A stretch of DNA of 43,318 bases from Syntrophomonas sp. UBA5288 (lineage in GTDB: Bacteria > Bacillota > Syntrophomonadia > Syntrophomonadales > Syntrophomonadaceae), in NCBI GenBank assembly GCA_002408445.1, contig DHSK01000032.1, positions 1 to 43,318 of the forward strand, in the 5' to 3' direction. Below are positions 17,192 through 24,977 of this stretch, one piece after another (positions within the stretch are counted from its first letter, which is position 1; each line of letters opens with the position of its first letter). The position numbers were made by a program, and so were the translations under genes. The notes below the pieces were generated by a model that did not search any database, was not told the origin of the DNA, and was given only the letters and a program-made list of their open reading frames with translations.

Positions 17192-17947
17192 TTACCTCCC
17201 TCGTATTACGCCTTCAGCTTGGAGAGCCTGGACCAGTTCCGCCACACTCTTGACTTTTATCTGCCGGCGTGCATTGTCAGGCGCCAGATTGCTGATGGTT
17301 TTTATCTGGCTGACACCAAGCCGGTATTGCATGTCACCCAGGGTCAATACTTGCATAGGTTTTTTCCCGGCTTTAAGTATCTGGGTTACGGATGGGATGC
17401 GGGGTTCATTTATGCCGGCGGCTATGGTTATAACGGCGGGCATTGGCAGTTCTACTATTTCTTCACCATCTTCCAGTGTCCGGGTTACCCGGACGGTGCT
17501 GTCATCTATATCCAGGCCGCTGACATAGCCGGCCTGAGGCAGCCCAAGTATTTTAGCTGTTCTCGAACCGGCCTGACCGGAATAATTATCGCCGCTGCCC
17601 TCTCCGAATAGGATCAGACCAACATCATCTATCTTTTGAACCAGTTCCGCCAGGAGTGCTGCCACTCCTGCGCTCTCCAGACCGTCAAGTTTGTCGTCGG
17701 CTATCAGATAAGCCTCATCCGCCCCTGCGGCCAGGGCTTCTTTAACTGTATCGGCAACATTTTCGGTGCCAACCGAGAGGACTATGACATTGCCATCCAG
17801 CCGGTCTTTTAGATTCACGGCTGCTTCCAGAGCATTTTTATCTATGTTGCCTAGAGTCAATGGAACATCCTCCAATACCGGCTGGCGGTTACGTATTCTT
17901 ACCTGCTGTAAATCAGGTATTTGTTTCACTGCTACCAGAATGTTCAA
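17192..17947 (-). CDS. fixA: Electron transfer flavoprotein beta subunit (FixA/EtfB)
   Basis: Small ETF subunit, 251 aa, which in bifurcating ETFs holds the second FAD and the NADH site. It shows MNILVAVKQIPDLQQVRI at the start, LEAAVNLKDR, the nucleotide-binding segment LILFGEGSGDNYSGQAGSRTA and the ETF beta signature VTRTLEDGEEIVELPMPAVITI. The start is TTG with GGGGGG eight nt upstream. The 280-bp gap before it carries a strong terminator for the fixX side and two small hairpins, so fixAB may be a separate transcription unit from acd-fixCX. Cytoplasmic partner of the 16252-17187 product. Confidence 0.91.
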   Translation of the reverse strand: MNILVAVKQIPDLQQVRIRNRQPVLEDVPLTLGNIDKNALEAAVNLKDRLDGNVIVLSVGTENVADTVKEALAAGADEAYLIADDKLDGLESAGVAALLAELVQKIDDVGLILFGEGSGDNYSGQAGSRTAKILGLPQAGYVSGLDIDDSTVRVTRTLEDGEEIVELPMPAVITIAAGINEPRIPSVTQILKAGKKPMQVLTLGDMQYRLGVSQIKTISNLAPDNARRQIKVKSVAELVQALQAEGVIRGR

Positions 17948-18064
17948 ATCCGATACCCCCCTTTTCTGTGTACTTCTAGCAACGGCCCTGACGGACAGGG
18001 AAATGATAAGTTGATAATAATATGTAAGGTATTATTTTCTGCCCTGTAGGGCCTCCTACAGTTT

Positions 18065-18081
18065 AAAAAGCCCAGCGGGCT
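18065..18081 (-). terminator. Rho-independent terminator after fixX
   Basis: On the - strand AGCCC-GCT-GGGCT is followed directly by TTTTT. The stem is compact and GC-rich and lies between fixX and fixA. Two further hairpins follow toward fixA (18044-18061, CTGTAGG/CCTACAG; 17986-18000, CCCTG/CAGGG), the first overlapping an alternative small stem. They may form part of the fixA leader. Confidence 0.65.
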
Positions 18082-18153
18082 CAGACGTTTTAAAGGTTTA
18101 AAGTAACATACCTTCCTCTCAAATTCGTTTCGCGAAGCTAAGTAGGGGTTAAA

Positions 18154-18197
18154 ATCAGTGTTAATTATAGTGAATCAGTGTCCTTCAGTGTTGAATT
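18154..18197 (+). repeat. Dispersed CWGTGT repeat, copy B
   Basis: Three CAGTGT units in 44 bp, ending GTGTTGAATT, match copy A at 9849-9893 (- strand) with the same spacing but A in place of T in each unit. It lies between fixX and its downstream terminator. Confidence 0.7.
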
Positions 18198-18227
18198 CTC
18201 GAATATCAACTTTCTCTGCCGGATCGA

Positions 18228-18512
18228 TTACCCGAAACGATACTGCACACCGGCTCCGCCCGCCGGATAATTCCAATCCAGCACATCGGTCCCGCAGGCA
18301 ATACGGCAGGTACCACATTCCAGGCATCCATCCCGGGTAAGCTCAACTTTTCCCTCCGGGCCCAGACTGTACAGACCGGCCGGACATACGGAAATGGCCA
18401 TTAACAACCGGGGGTCTCTTTCTCTTCCCGGTTTTATAGCGACGTGGTGTTGTTTATCCGGTTTAAAAACATTCAGGCCCAGTTTGTCCTTTAGATTCAA
18501 TTCCTGGCTCAT
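18228..18512 (-). CDS. fixX: FixX-like ferredoxin
   Basis: A 94-aa ferredoxin-like protein of the FixX family. It contains one visible cluster motif, CLECGTCRIAC, near residues 63-73, plus an earlier cysteine in ISVCPAGLYSLGPEG that completes the usual FixX arrangement. It accepts electrons within the FixABCX complex on the membrane side with FixC. The ATG overlaps the fixC stop as ATGA, so the two are translationally coupled. Confidence 0.92.
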   Translation of the reverse strand: MSQELNLKDKLGLNVFKPDKQHHVAIKPGRERDPRLLMAISVCPAGLYSLGPEGKVELTRDGCLECGTCRIACGTDVLDWNYPAGGAGVQYRFG

Positions 18513-19792
18513 ATTTTGCTCACCTTCCTTAAATCTCCAGCCATCGCCAGCATTTCCCGGAAATTAATATATTTTTTGACTGTCTTGTAAAGCGGAGGCT
18601 TGGCTCCGTCCGGTATTTGATAGATGTCCTGCATAATGCCGCCTATAAGCTCGGGATAGTGTTGGAAAAGGCGTGGATTTTCCAAGACCTCAGGGGCATT
18701 CTGAAATGTTTTGAAATCTTTCAAAATAAAGCTGTTGTTTAATAAAACCTCGTAATGAGCCAGCATATTCCTGCTGAAATCGCCTGCCTCGCGGGCTATT
18801 AACACGGCCTGAGCAGCATAATACCCTGATGCCAGGGCATATTCCATGCCTCTTACGGTAACCCCGATATTAAGTGAAAATCCGGCGGCATCCCCGGCCA
18901 CAAGTATGCCGTCACCATAAAGCCTGGTCAGCGCCTTGTAGCCGCCTTCAGGTATAACATGAGCCGAGTATTCGGCGGTCTGCCCTCCCTTTATCATACG
19001 GGCAATCTCCGGACGCTGTTTGAATCTTTCCAGCATGTCCGGCGTTGCTGCCAGTTCATCTTCCATCAAATCCTTTATCCCTACCACTATGCCCAGGCTC
19101 AGACTTTCCCGGTTGGTATAAAGGAAGCCACCGCCAAATTTGCCCCGGGTGACATCGCCCATGAACAGGCAGGCGGCACCTTCGTCACCTTCCAGCAAAA
19201 ACCGGTCCTCGATTACATTGCGGTCCAACTCTATAACTTCTTTAAACCCAACCGCATAATCCACCGGCCGGCCGGGTTTTCTCAAACCTGCCTTTTCGGC
19301 GGTAAGGGAGAGGACTCCGTCACAGGCAATAATGACATCCGCACCTAACTCGTCCCCTCCCGCCCGGACTCCAACTACTTTGCCATTTTCGATGATTACA
19401 TCATCAACCCGGCTTTTGGTAACAAGCATGGCCCCTTTTCTTTCCGCCTGTTTGGCCAGCCATTTATCGAATTTTCCGCGCAGGACGCTGTAACTCTGGT
19501 ATGGCTCCGAACTAAGCTCGCTTCCGTCATAACGCAGAGTCACGGACCGGCCCCGGGCCATGATCATGGCCTGCTCATGAGCAATGAATCGTTCCAGGGG
19601 AGGCTGGTTAAAAAGGCCCGGCCACAGTTCCCGCACCGGATTAAGGTAAATTCGTCCACCGGTGACATTTTTGGCACCGGAATAATCTCCCCGTTCCAGC
19701 ACCAGCACTTCCAGCTCTCTTTCTGCCAGGGTATAAGCCGCAGCCAGACCGGCCAGGCCGCCTCCGACAATTATTACATCAAATTTTTCCAT
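18509..19792 (-). CDS. fixC: FixC, ETF-quinone oxidoreductase-like flavoprotein
   Basis: FAD-dependent dehydrogenase of the FixC/ETF-QO family, 427 aa. The N-terminal dinucleotide fold DVIIVGGGLAGLAAAYTLAE is followed by LERGDYSGAKNVTGGRIY, typical of FixC, and GDGILVAGDAAGFSLNIG near residue 290 closes the FAD site. It is thought to pass electrons to quinone in FixABCX complexes. It lies 40 bp after an acyl-CoA dehydrogenase gene and overlaps fixX. The start is ATG with an AGGAGAGG region upstream. Confidence 0.93.
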   Translation of the reverse strand: MEKFDVIIVGGGLAGLAAAYTLAERELEVLVLERGDYSGAKNVTGGRIYLNPVRELWPGLFNQPPLERFIAHEQAMIMARGRSVTLRYDGSELSSEPYQSYSVLRGKFDKWLAKQAERKGAMLVTKSRVDDVIIENGKVVGVRAGGDELGADVIIACDGVLSLTAEKAGLRKPGRPVDYAVGFKEVIELDRNVIEDRFLLEGDEGAACLFMGDVTRGKFGGGFLYTNRESLSLGIVVGIKDLMEDELAATPDMLERFKQRPEIARMIKGGQTAEYSAHVIPEGGYKALTRLYGDGILVAGDAAGFSLNIGVTVRGMEYALASGYYAAQAVLIAREAGDFSRNMLAHYEVLLNNSFILKDFKTFQNAPEVLENPRLFQHYPELIGGIMQDIYQIPDGAKPPLYKTVKKYINFREMLAMAGDLRKVSKI

Positions 19793-19832
19793 CGGGCCAG
19801 TTCCTCTCCTCTCTCCTGTTAACGACCAGAGC

Positions 19833-20972
19833 TTAGCTATTCAAGGTAACGTTTGCTACAATTACTTTTTGCATATCGGAAACCCCTTCAATCTGAGGCC
19901 CGATGATGCAGTCACGCCATATTCTTTCAATTTTATAATCCCGCATTAAACCATAGGAGCCATGTACGGCCATGGCCTGACGTGCTGCATCCACCAGACT
20001 CTCGGATACAAAGGTCTTGGTCAGTGCCGCGTCTTTGGCAAATTGGCGGGGGTCTTTGAAATGGTCGGCCTGATAGCCCAGACGGTAGGTCAACCATTTG
20101 CAGGCCTCATATTTGGCTGCGATATCTGCAATCAAGAGCTGAACCGATTGGAAACGAGCGATAGGCAGATCGCGGTGGGTCTTTTCTTTGGCATATTTGA
20201 CGGCTTCATTGCGGGCAGCCAGGATACCCCCCAGAGCGGTTGAACTCATGCCCACTTTACCGAAGGAAATACCCACCTGCAAAATGGAATAACCCATGCC
20301 GATTTCTCCCAATATATTTTCGGCCGGAATCCTGACATTCTTCATATATACATCGACCAGGGGACCTCCGTGCATGCCATTTTTATCCCAGGGTTCGGAT
20401 ACGGTGTAGCCTGCGCTGGATTTATCTACGATAAAGGCGGTTATTTTACCGCTCTCGCTTTCGTTGGCAAATATGACGGCAGGTCCGGGAAAGTTAGCAT
20501 TGGATATGAAGCGTTTGGTACCGTTTATTAGGTAGCTGTCACCGTCTTTAACAGCGGTAGTTGTTATCTGTTTGGGGTCAGAACCGGTTCCTGGTTCAGT
20601 AAACGCAAATGATGCAATATGTTCGCCTTTGCAGGCCTTGAGCATATATTTTTTCTTCTGTTCTTCGTTTCCGAACCTGGAAATAGCGCCCAGACCCAGG
20701 GTATGAGCCGAAACAATCATGGCAATACCGGAAGAAGCCGCGGCCAACTGCTCCATAACCAGCACATAACTGACATAACCGGCGCCGGCTCCTCCGTATT
20801 CCTCCGGAAAAGGAATGCCAAACAGATCGAGTTCGCCTAACCCTTTTAATATTTCATCAGGCACCTTGTTTTCCTCGTCAATCTGTTTCCATATAGGTTC
20901 GATAAATTTATCCGCATACTCACGGGCGGCTTTTTGAATTAAAGCCTGTTCCTTGGTTAAAGCAAATTCCAT
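19833..20972 (-). CDS. Acyl-CoA dehydrogenase
   Basis: FAD-dependent acyl-CoA dehydrogenase, 379 aa, normal length, which introduces the alpha-beta double bond of an acyl-CoA and hands electrons to an ETF. The family signatures are present: FAFTEPGTGSDPKQITTTA, the flavin-side stretch FISNANFPGPAVIFA, and the C-terminal GSYGLMRDYKIERIWRD. The Glu in IEGVSDMQ lies where short- and medium-chain enzymes keep their catalytic base. Chain-length or branch specificity cannot be read from sequence alone. It is the first gene of the fix cluster, and a 24-bp inverted repeat lies 31 bp upstream of the ATG. Confidence 0.94.
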   Translation of the reverse strand: MEFALTKEQALIQKAAREYADKFIEPIWKQIDEENKVPDEILKGLGELDLFGIPFPEEYGGAGAGYVSYVLVMEQLAAASSGIAMIVSAHTLGLGAISRFGNEEQKKKYMLKACKGEHIASFAFTEPGTGSDPKQITTTAVKDGDSYLINGTKRFISNANFPGPAVIFANESESGKITAFIVDKSSAGYTVSEPWDKNGMHGGPLVDVYMKNVRIPAENILGEIGMGYSILQVGISFGKVGMSSTALGGILAARNEAVKYAKEKTHRDLPIARFQSVQLLIADIAAKYEACKWLTYRLGYQADHFKDPRQFAKDAALTKTFVSESLVDAARQAMAVHGSYGLMRDYKIERIWRDCIIGPQIEGVSDMQKVIVANVTLNS

Positions 20973-21002
20973 TAAGATCCACTCTCCCCTCAGTTTATTA
21001 TT

Positions 21003-21026
21003 AAACCATCACCCGTTAGATGGTTT
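21003..21026. promoter_or_regulatory. Inverted repeat upstream of acd, candidate operator
   Basis: AAACCATC and GATGGTTT are perfect inverted 8-mers separated by 8 bp, 31-54 bp before the acyl-CoA dehydrogenase start codon. No T-run follows on the acd-coding strand, so it reads better as a binding site for a dimeric repressor than as a terminator. No regulator gene is adjacent. Confidence 0.45.
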
Positions 21027-21161
21027 TCACCCCCCTTTAAGCGCATTTTATGCCTGATTTGTTAATGGAAATATCAGCTGGTCAGTTGCCTATATCTATA
21101 TCTATTTATTTACTTTTTTATTTATTTTTACTTTTGTTGTTATTTAATAGTATATCGCAAT

Positions 21162-21195
21162 AAAAAAGCAGAGGCATCCTAAATTTTACCTCTGC
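21162..21195 (-). terminator. Terminator of the aro operon
   Basis: On the - strand GCAGAGG and CCTCTGC form a 7-bp stem with a 14-nt loop, followed by six T residues. It lies about 450 bp after the aroB stop, so any aroB transcript would include the hairpin array as a long 3' untranslated region in antisense sense. Confidence 0.65.
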
Positions 21196-21271
21196 TATAG
21201 TTATAATTAACATATTTTTTCCACTTATAATTAAAAAATTAATGTACACAATAATATCAAGGGTTCACAGT

Positions 21272-21660
21272 GGCCGAGCCAAAACTATTATAAGGCTAAA
21301 AGCTTTATAATAGTCCGCCTTAAGTTAATACAGGGTAATACTCTGTATTAGCCGGTGGGAAGATTGATAAGGGTTCCGGCAGGCTATATAGCAGTCCTAA
21401 AGATTGTTATATGGTCGTAAAGGATCTTTATCAGTCGAGTTAAAATCAGTGTGAGTTCTGAAATAAAACCACCAGGTTTTAATGAGGTCTGTAGTAGTCG
21501 AGAGATTACTGCCGGCTTCTACAGGATTCATACTGATCGAGTGAAGGTTGTTATGGGTTTTGTAATGGTTTCAGGCTGTCGAAAGATAGTTTGAAGCTAT
21601 ACAGGAATTCGTAGCAGCCGGAACGAAGGTCATTGTGGGCCCTGGTTTTATTGGTAATCG
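21272..21660 (+). repeat. Degenerate ~40-nt tandem hairpin array, candidate structured RNA
   Basis: About nine or ten units of 38-43 nt (one of 63) begin with a G-Y-C-G-R-like motif at about 21274, 21315, 21353, 21394, 21436, 21498, 21537, 21579, 21618 and 21658. Unit lengths are not multiples of three and no long frame exists, so it is not coding. On the + strand it folds into successive stems: 21285-21313 (13 bp), 21326-21350 (11 bp), 21362-21436 (15+13 bp), 21464-21481 (7 bp), 21484-21519 (13 bp), 21542-21573 (12 bp, one bulge) and 21574-21619. Many pairs are G-U on the + strand and would be A-C mismatches on the other. The last unit overlaps the aroB 3' end. The rest of the acd-aroB gap (20973-21271) is AT-rich with no gene. 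Confidence 0.7.
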
Positions 21661-22748
21661 GACCCGCAAAAAACTTTGGTATGAGCCAGTGCTTCTTCCA
21701 CCGCTTCGCGCCCCACTCCTGATAACACATGATAATTCCCTATGTTTAACGGAATAACCATTCTGATGTCACCCTGGCAGACTTTTTTGTCGTTCAGCAT
21801 TCCCTCGTAGACCTGGCTATTGTCAATATCGGGATAAGGTGGTATGAGGTTAAGTTTTTTATATATTTTCTGAATGTTCTCCAGTACCCCGGTATCCATC
21901 AAACCCATCTGACAGGAAAGGTAGCAGGCAGCAATGGAACCAATCGCCACTGCTTCACCATGACGAAGTGAGTAACCGGAAAGTTTCTCCAGGGAATGTC
22001 CGAAGGTGTGACCCAGATTTAAAATGATTCTTATCCCCATTTCTTTTTCATCCTGGTTTACAATATCGGCTTTGATGGTACAGGCGCGATAAATCAGTTC
22101 CTGTAAAGTCTCATTATCCAAAGTGTTTATTTCATCAATATTATTCTCCATAAAAGCAAAAAAGCCCCGGTCATAGATAACTCCATATTTCACTACTTCC
22201 GCCAGGCCGGAACGGTATTCGCTGTCATCCAGAGTAAGCAAGGTCTCTATATCGATCAAGACCATGCGAGGCTGGTGGAAACTGCCGATCAGATTTTTTC
22301 CGCAAGGATGGTTTACCGCTACTTTGCCACCTACGCTGCTGTCGACCTGAGCCAGCAGGGTGGTGGGAATCTGTATAAAATCTATCCCCCGCATATATAT
22401 TGAAGCGACAAAACCAGCTAAATCACCAATTACGCCGCCGCCCAGTGCAATTATAAGACTGTCTCTTTCCAGACCGCAGCATACCGCCTTATCCAATACA
22501 TTGCTGGCTTCCTGCAGGTTTTTATAAATTTCTCCATCCGGAATTGTGGCTACATTGACATTTAACCCCGCCTGCTGCAGGCTGTTCAATACTTTATCAC
22601 CGTATAAATTCAAAACCGTCGGATTACTGACCAGAAGAACTTTGCCTTTATTCAGTTGCTCGATTAATTCTCCGGTTTGCGCCAGCAGCCCACTGCCGAT
22701 GATTATAGGATATGAACGCTCGTTCAGATTTACTATTAAATTTTTCAT
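21648..22748 (-). CDS. aroB: 3-dehydroquinate synthase
   Basis: Second enzyme of the shikimate pathway, converting DAHP to 3-dehydroquinate with NAD and a divalent metal; 366 aa, normal length. The NAD-binding and active-site stretch ALGGGVIGDLAGFVASIYMR is followed by PTTLLAQVDSSVGGKVAVNH, then GLAEVVKYGVIYD, and the metal-site histidines in LNLGHTFGHSLE and LRHGEAVAIG. The ATG overlaps the aroK stop as ATGA. Last gene of the aro operon; its final codons coincide with the last unit of the hairpin array. Confidence 0.96.
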   Translation of the reverse strand: MKNLIVNLNERSYPIIIGSGLLAQTGELIEQLNKGKVLLVSNPTVLNLYGDKVLNSLQQAGLNVNVATIPDGEIYKNLQEASNVLDKAVCCGLERDSLIIALGGGVIGDLAGFVASIYMRGIDFIQIPTTLLAQVDSSVGGKVAVNHPCGKNLIGSFHQPRMVLIDIETLLTLDDSEYRSGLAEVVKYGVIYDRGFFAFMENNIDEINTLDNETLQELIYRACTIKADIVNQDEKEMGIRIILNLGHTFGHSLEKLSGYSLRHGEAVAIGSIAACYLSCQMGLMDTGVLENIQKIYKKLNLIPPYPDIDNSQVYEGMLNDKKVCQGDIRMVIPLNIGNYHVLSGVGREAVEEALAHTKVFCGSDYQ

Positions 22749-23272
22749 TGTTTTTTCTCCTTACTGCGGCGTATAAATTTGATGATATCATCCACTACTT
22801 CATTGATTTCTCTGCCACTGGTATCAACCCGGAAATCGGCACAGGAGTACAGGCTTTCGCGATCTTCAATTAATTTACGGATCCCTTCTATACTGAAATG
22901 GTTTCTTAGAAGAGGCCGCGCTCCCTTTTTACGGCTGACCCTGCTAAAAATATCTTCCGGCGAGGCATCCAGACATATAAGAATGCCATTTTCTTTTAAA
23001 TATTTGATGTTGTTGGGGTTAAGTATGATACCTCCGCCGGTTGCAATGACCATATTGGTCCGAGTTTGCAATTTTTTAGCCACCAGTTCTTCTTCGGAAC
23101 GAAAACGTATCTCACCATGAAGCTTGAATAATTGACTGATGGGCATGCCGGTTATCCGTTCAATCTCACGGTCGGTATCGATGAATTCACGTTTTAGTTT
23201 CTGGGCCAGGCGGTACCCGGCCGAGCTTTTTCCCGTACCCATAAAACCGATTAAAACTATATTCTTTGCCAT
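22745..23272 (-). CDS. aroK: Shikimate kinase
   Basis: Phosphorylates shikimate at O3 with ATP; about 175 aa. P-loop GFMGTGKSS at residues 9-17, the Mg/shikimate-binding FIDTDREIE, RSEEEL, the ATGGGIIL loop and the LID segment KKGARPLLR. The C-terminus is a basic tail. The start was set at ATG 23272; a GTG two codons upstream is also open. The gene start lies inside the end of aroC, and its stop overlaps the aroB start, which implies tight translational coupling. Confidence 0.94.
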   Translation of the reverse strand: MAKNIVLIGFMGTGKSSAGYRLAQKLKREFIDTDREIERITGMPISQLFKLHGEIRFRSEEELVAKKLQTRTNMVIATGGGIILNPNNIKYLKENGILICLDASPEDIFSRVSRKKGARPLLRNHFSIEGIRKLIEDRESLYSCADFRVDTSGREINEVVDDIIKFIRRSKEKKQ

Positions 23273-24450
23273 TTCCACACCCGTTTCACATATTCATTGT
23301 AGCTGCGGTAAGCGCTCATGATCTGCTCAATATTATCGCCGCCGAATTTGTCCAGGAAAGCCCGGGCCAGACCAAAGGCCAACATGGCTTCCCCCACCAC
23401 TGCCGCGGCAGGGACCGCACATATATCGGAACGTTCGATATCCGCCTTTTCTTCCTGCCAGGTTTCAGTATTTACGCTTATCAGCGGTTTATACAGGGTA
23501 GGGATGGGTTTCATATAAGCACGGGCCCATATGGTTTCACCGTTGCTTACCCCGCCTTCTATTCCTCCGGCATGGTTGCTCGGCCTGAATAAACCACTTT
23601 CATTATTATAATGCATTTCATCATGAACCTGCGAACCATTACGGGCCGCATTTTGTATGCCTTCCCCGATTTCTGTCGCCTTTATGGCCGGGATACTCAT
23701 TAAAAGCTGTCCCAAATCGGCATCCAGCCTGCGGTCCCAGTTGCTATAACTGCCCAGGCCCGGCAGCGCTCCCACTGCGCCCACTTCGAATACACCGCCC
23801 AGTGATTCACCCGCTGTTTGAGCCTGGTCAATCTGCTGCAGCATCTGCTTTTCACTGGCCTGATCCAGACACCGTACCGCTGATTGTTCCGACCGGTTAA
23901 CCACTTGATCTATATTGTTATGATTTACCACTATGGTTTCGCTCCGGATGGGCCCGATGGCAACTACGTAACTATAAAGGTTAATATTAAATGTTTCCAG
24001 CAGGCGGCGAAAAAAAGCTCCGGCTGCCACCCGGGCAGCGGTTTCACGTGCGCTGGCTCTTTCGAGTACATTACGTATATCGGTATGGCCATATTTTATA
24101 GCACCAGGTAAATCAGCATGACCCGGCCTTGGTCTTCTGACCGTCTTTTCATCCAGATGGGCCTCCCGGCCGGATGCCATTATTTCTTCCCAGTTGCTGT
24201 AATCGCGATTCTCTATCATAAAACTGACCGGGGTACCCAGAGTAAATCCGCCTCTTACGCCGGATAGAATTTGCACCTGGTCAGACTCAATTTTCATGCG
24301 GCCACCGCGTCCGTAGCCTTTGCGGCGCCGGCTTAGCTGAAAATTAATGTATTCCTCATCGATTTCCAGGCCGGCCGGCATTCCCTCAATTATGCCTACC
24401 AGAGCTTTGCCATGTGATTCTCCTGCCGTAAAATATCTCAACAAATTCAT
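23257..24450 (-). CDS. aroC: Chorismate synthase
   Basis: FMN-dependent enzyme that converts EPSP to chorismate, 397 aa. Signatures: RYFTAGESHGKALVGIIEG at the start, RRRKGYGRGGRMKIESD, the block RPRPGHADLPGAIKYGHTD with RNVLERASARETAARVA, and GIEGGVSNGETIWARAYMKP. An upstream extension to 24513 is open, but the ATG at 24450 matches the family start (MNLLRYFTAGESHG) and has AAGGAAG before it. It lies between the pseudopilin gene and aroK, overlapping aroK by 16 bp. Confidence 0.95.
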   Translation of the reverse strand: MNLLRYFTAGESHGKALVGIIEGMPAGLEIDEEYINFQLSRRRKGYGRGGRMKIESDQVQILSGVRGGFTLGTPVSFMIENRDYSNWEEIMASGREAHLDEKTVRRPRPGHADLPGAIKYGHTDIRNVLERASARETAARVAAGAFFRRLLETFNINLYSYVVAIGPIRSETIVVNHNNIDQVVNRSEQSAVRCLDQASEKQMLQQIDQAQTAGESLGGVFEVGAVGALPGLGSYSNWDRRLDADLGQLLMSIPAIKATEIGEGIQNAARNGSQVHDEMHYNNESGLFRPSNHAGGIEGGVSNGETIWARAYMKPIPTLYKPLISVNTETWQEEKADIERSDICAVPAAAVVGEAMLAFGLARAFLDKFGGDNIEQIMSAYRSYNEYVKRVWKWQRI

Positions 24451-24503
24451 TCTTCCTTTCTCGTAGTGTGCAAGGGTATGAAAGGCTGCCGCCCTGCGGC
24501 AGT

Positions 24504-24977
24504 TTAATCCCAATTATCCGGAGGCTGAAACGAAACCCTGATACGTCCCTGAACCGGAGCGGTAATAACATAGATAGCTTTTCCCGACGATCCCTGCAGG
24601 GCTACCGTACCGCCGAGAAGCGGATTACCCAGCGGTTGAAAGAAACAGGCCGGTCGATCTGCATACCTGGTCTTAAATGAATTGCCTGCCATTTTTACAT
24701 TTGCGTCCAATCTGTAATTAATATATTTATTATTCACATGGTCAAAGACCTGATAACGTCCGTCGGTAAAAAATACAACCGTTCGCACCTGGCCGGAAAC
24801 AATCGCTTCCTGGCGGGCCATTCTCATCACTGCAGCCATCCGGTCAGCTTCCGCCTTAAGTTTCAGAGAATCCGCCGCCCCATTCAGGACCGGCAGGGTT
24901 AAAACCAGCATTAAACTTAGCAGGCCAATGGTCACCATTAACTCGATCAGAGTAAAACCTTTCTCATTTAAGTGCAT
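24504..24977 (-). CDS. GspH/FimT-like pseudopilin
   Basis: A 157-aa prepilin with a very short leader (MHLNEKG), cleavage site G|FTLIELMVTIGLLSLMLVL with Glu at +5, then helix KLKAEADRMAAVMRMARQEAI and a beta-rich domain (VRTVVFFTDGRYQVFDH), as in GspH/FimT proteins. It overlaps the 3' end of aroE by 14 bp and precedes aroC, so it is embedded in the aromatic amino-acid operon, far from the main pilus cluster. PilD (9920-10666) would be needed to process it. Confidence 0.88.
   Translation of the reverse strand: MHLNEKGFTLIELMVTIGLLSLMLVLTLPVLNGAADSLKLKAEADRMAAVMRMARQEAIVSGQVRTVVFFTDGRYQVFDHVNNKYINYRLDANVKMAGNSFKTRYADRPACFFQPLGNPLLGGTVALQGSSGKAIYVITAPVQGRIRVSFQPPDNWD

Noticed and set aside
21272..21660. 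CRISPR array or integron attC array at the 40-nt repeats
   Set aside because: Units are diverged throughout with no identical repeat/unique spacer pattern, no cas or integrase gene is near, and there are no cassette ORFs between units.
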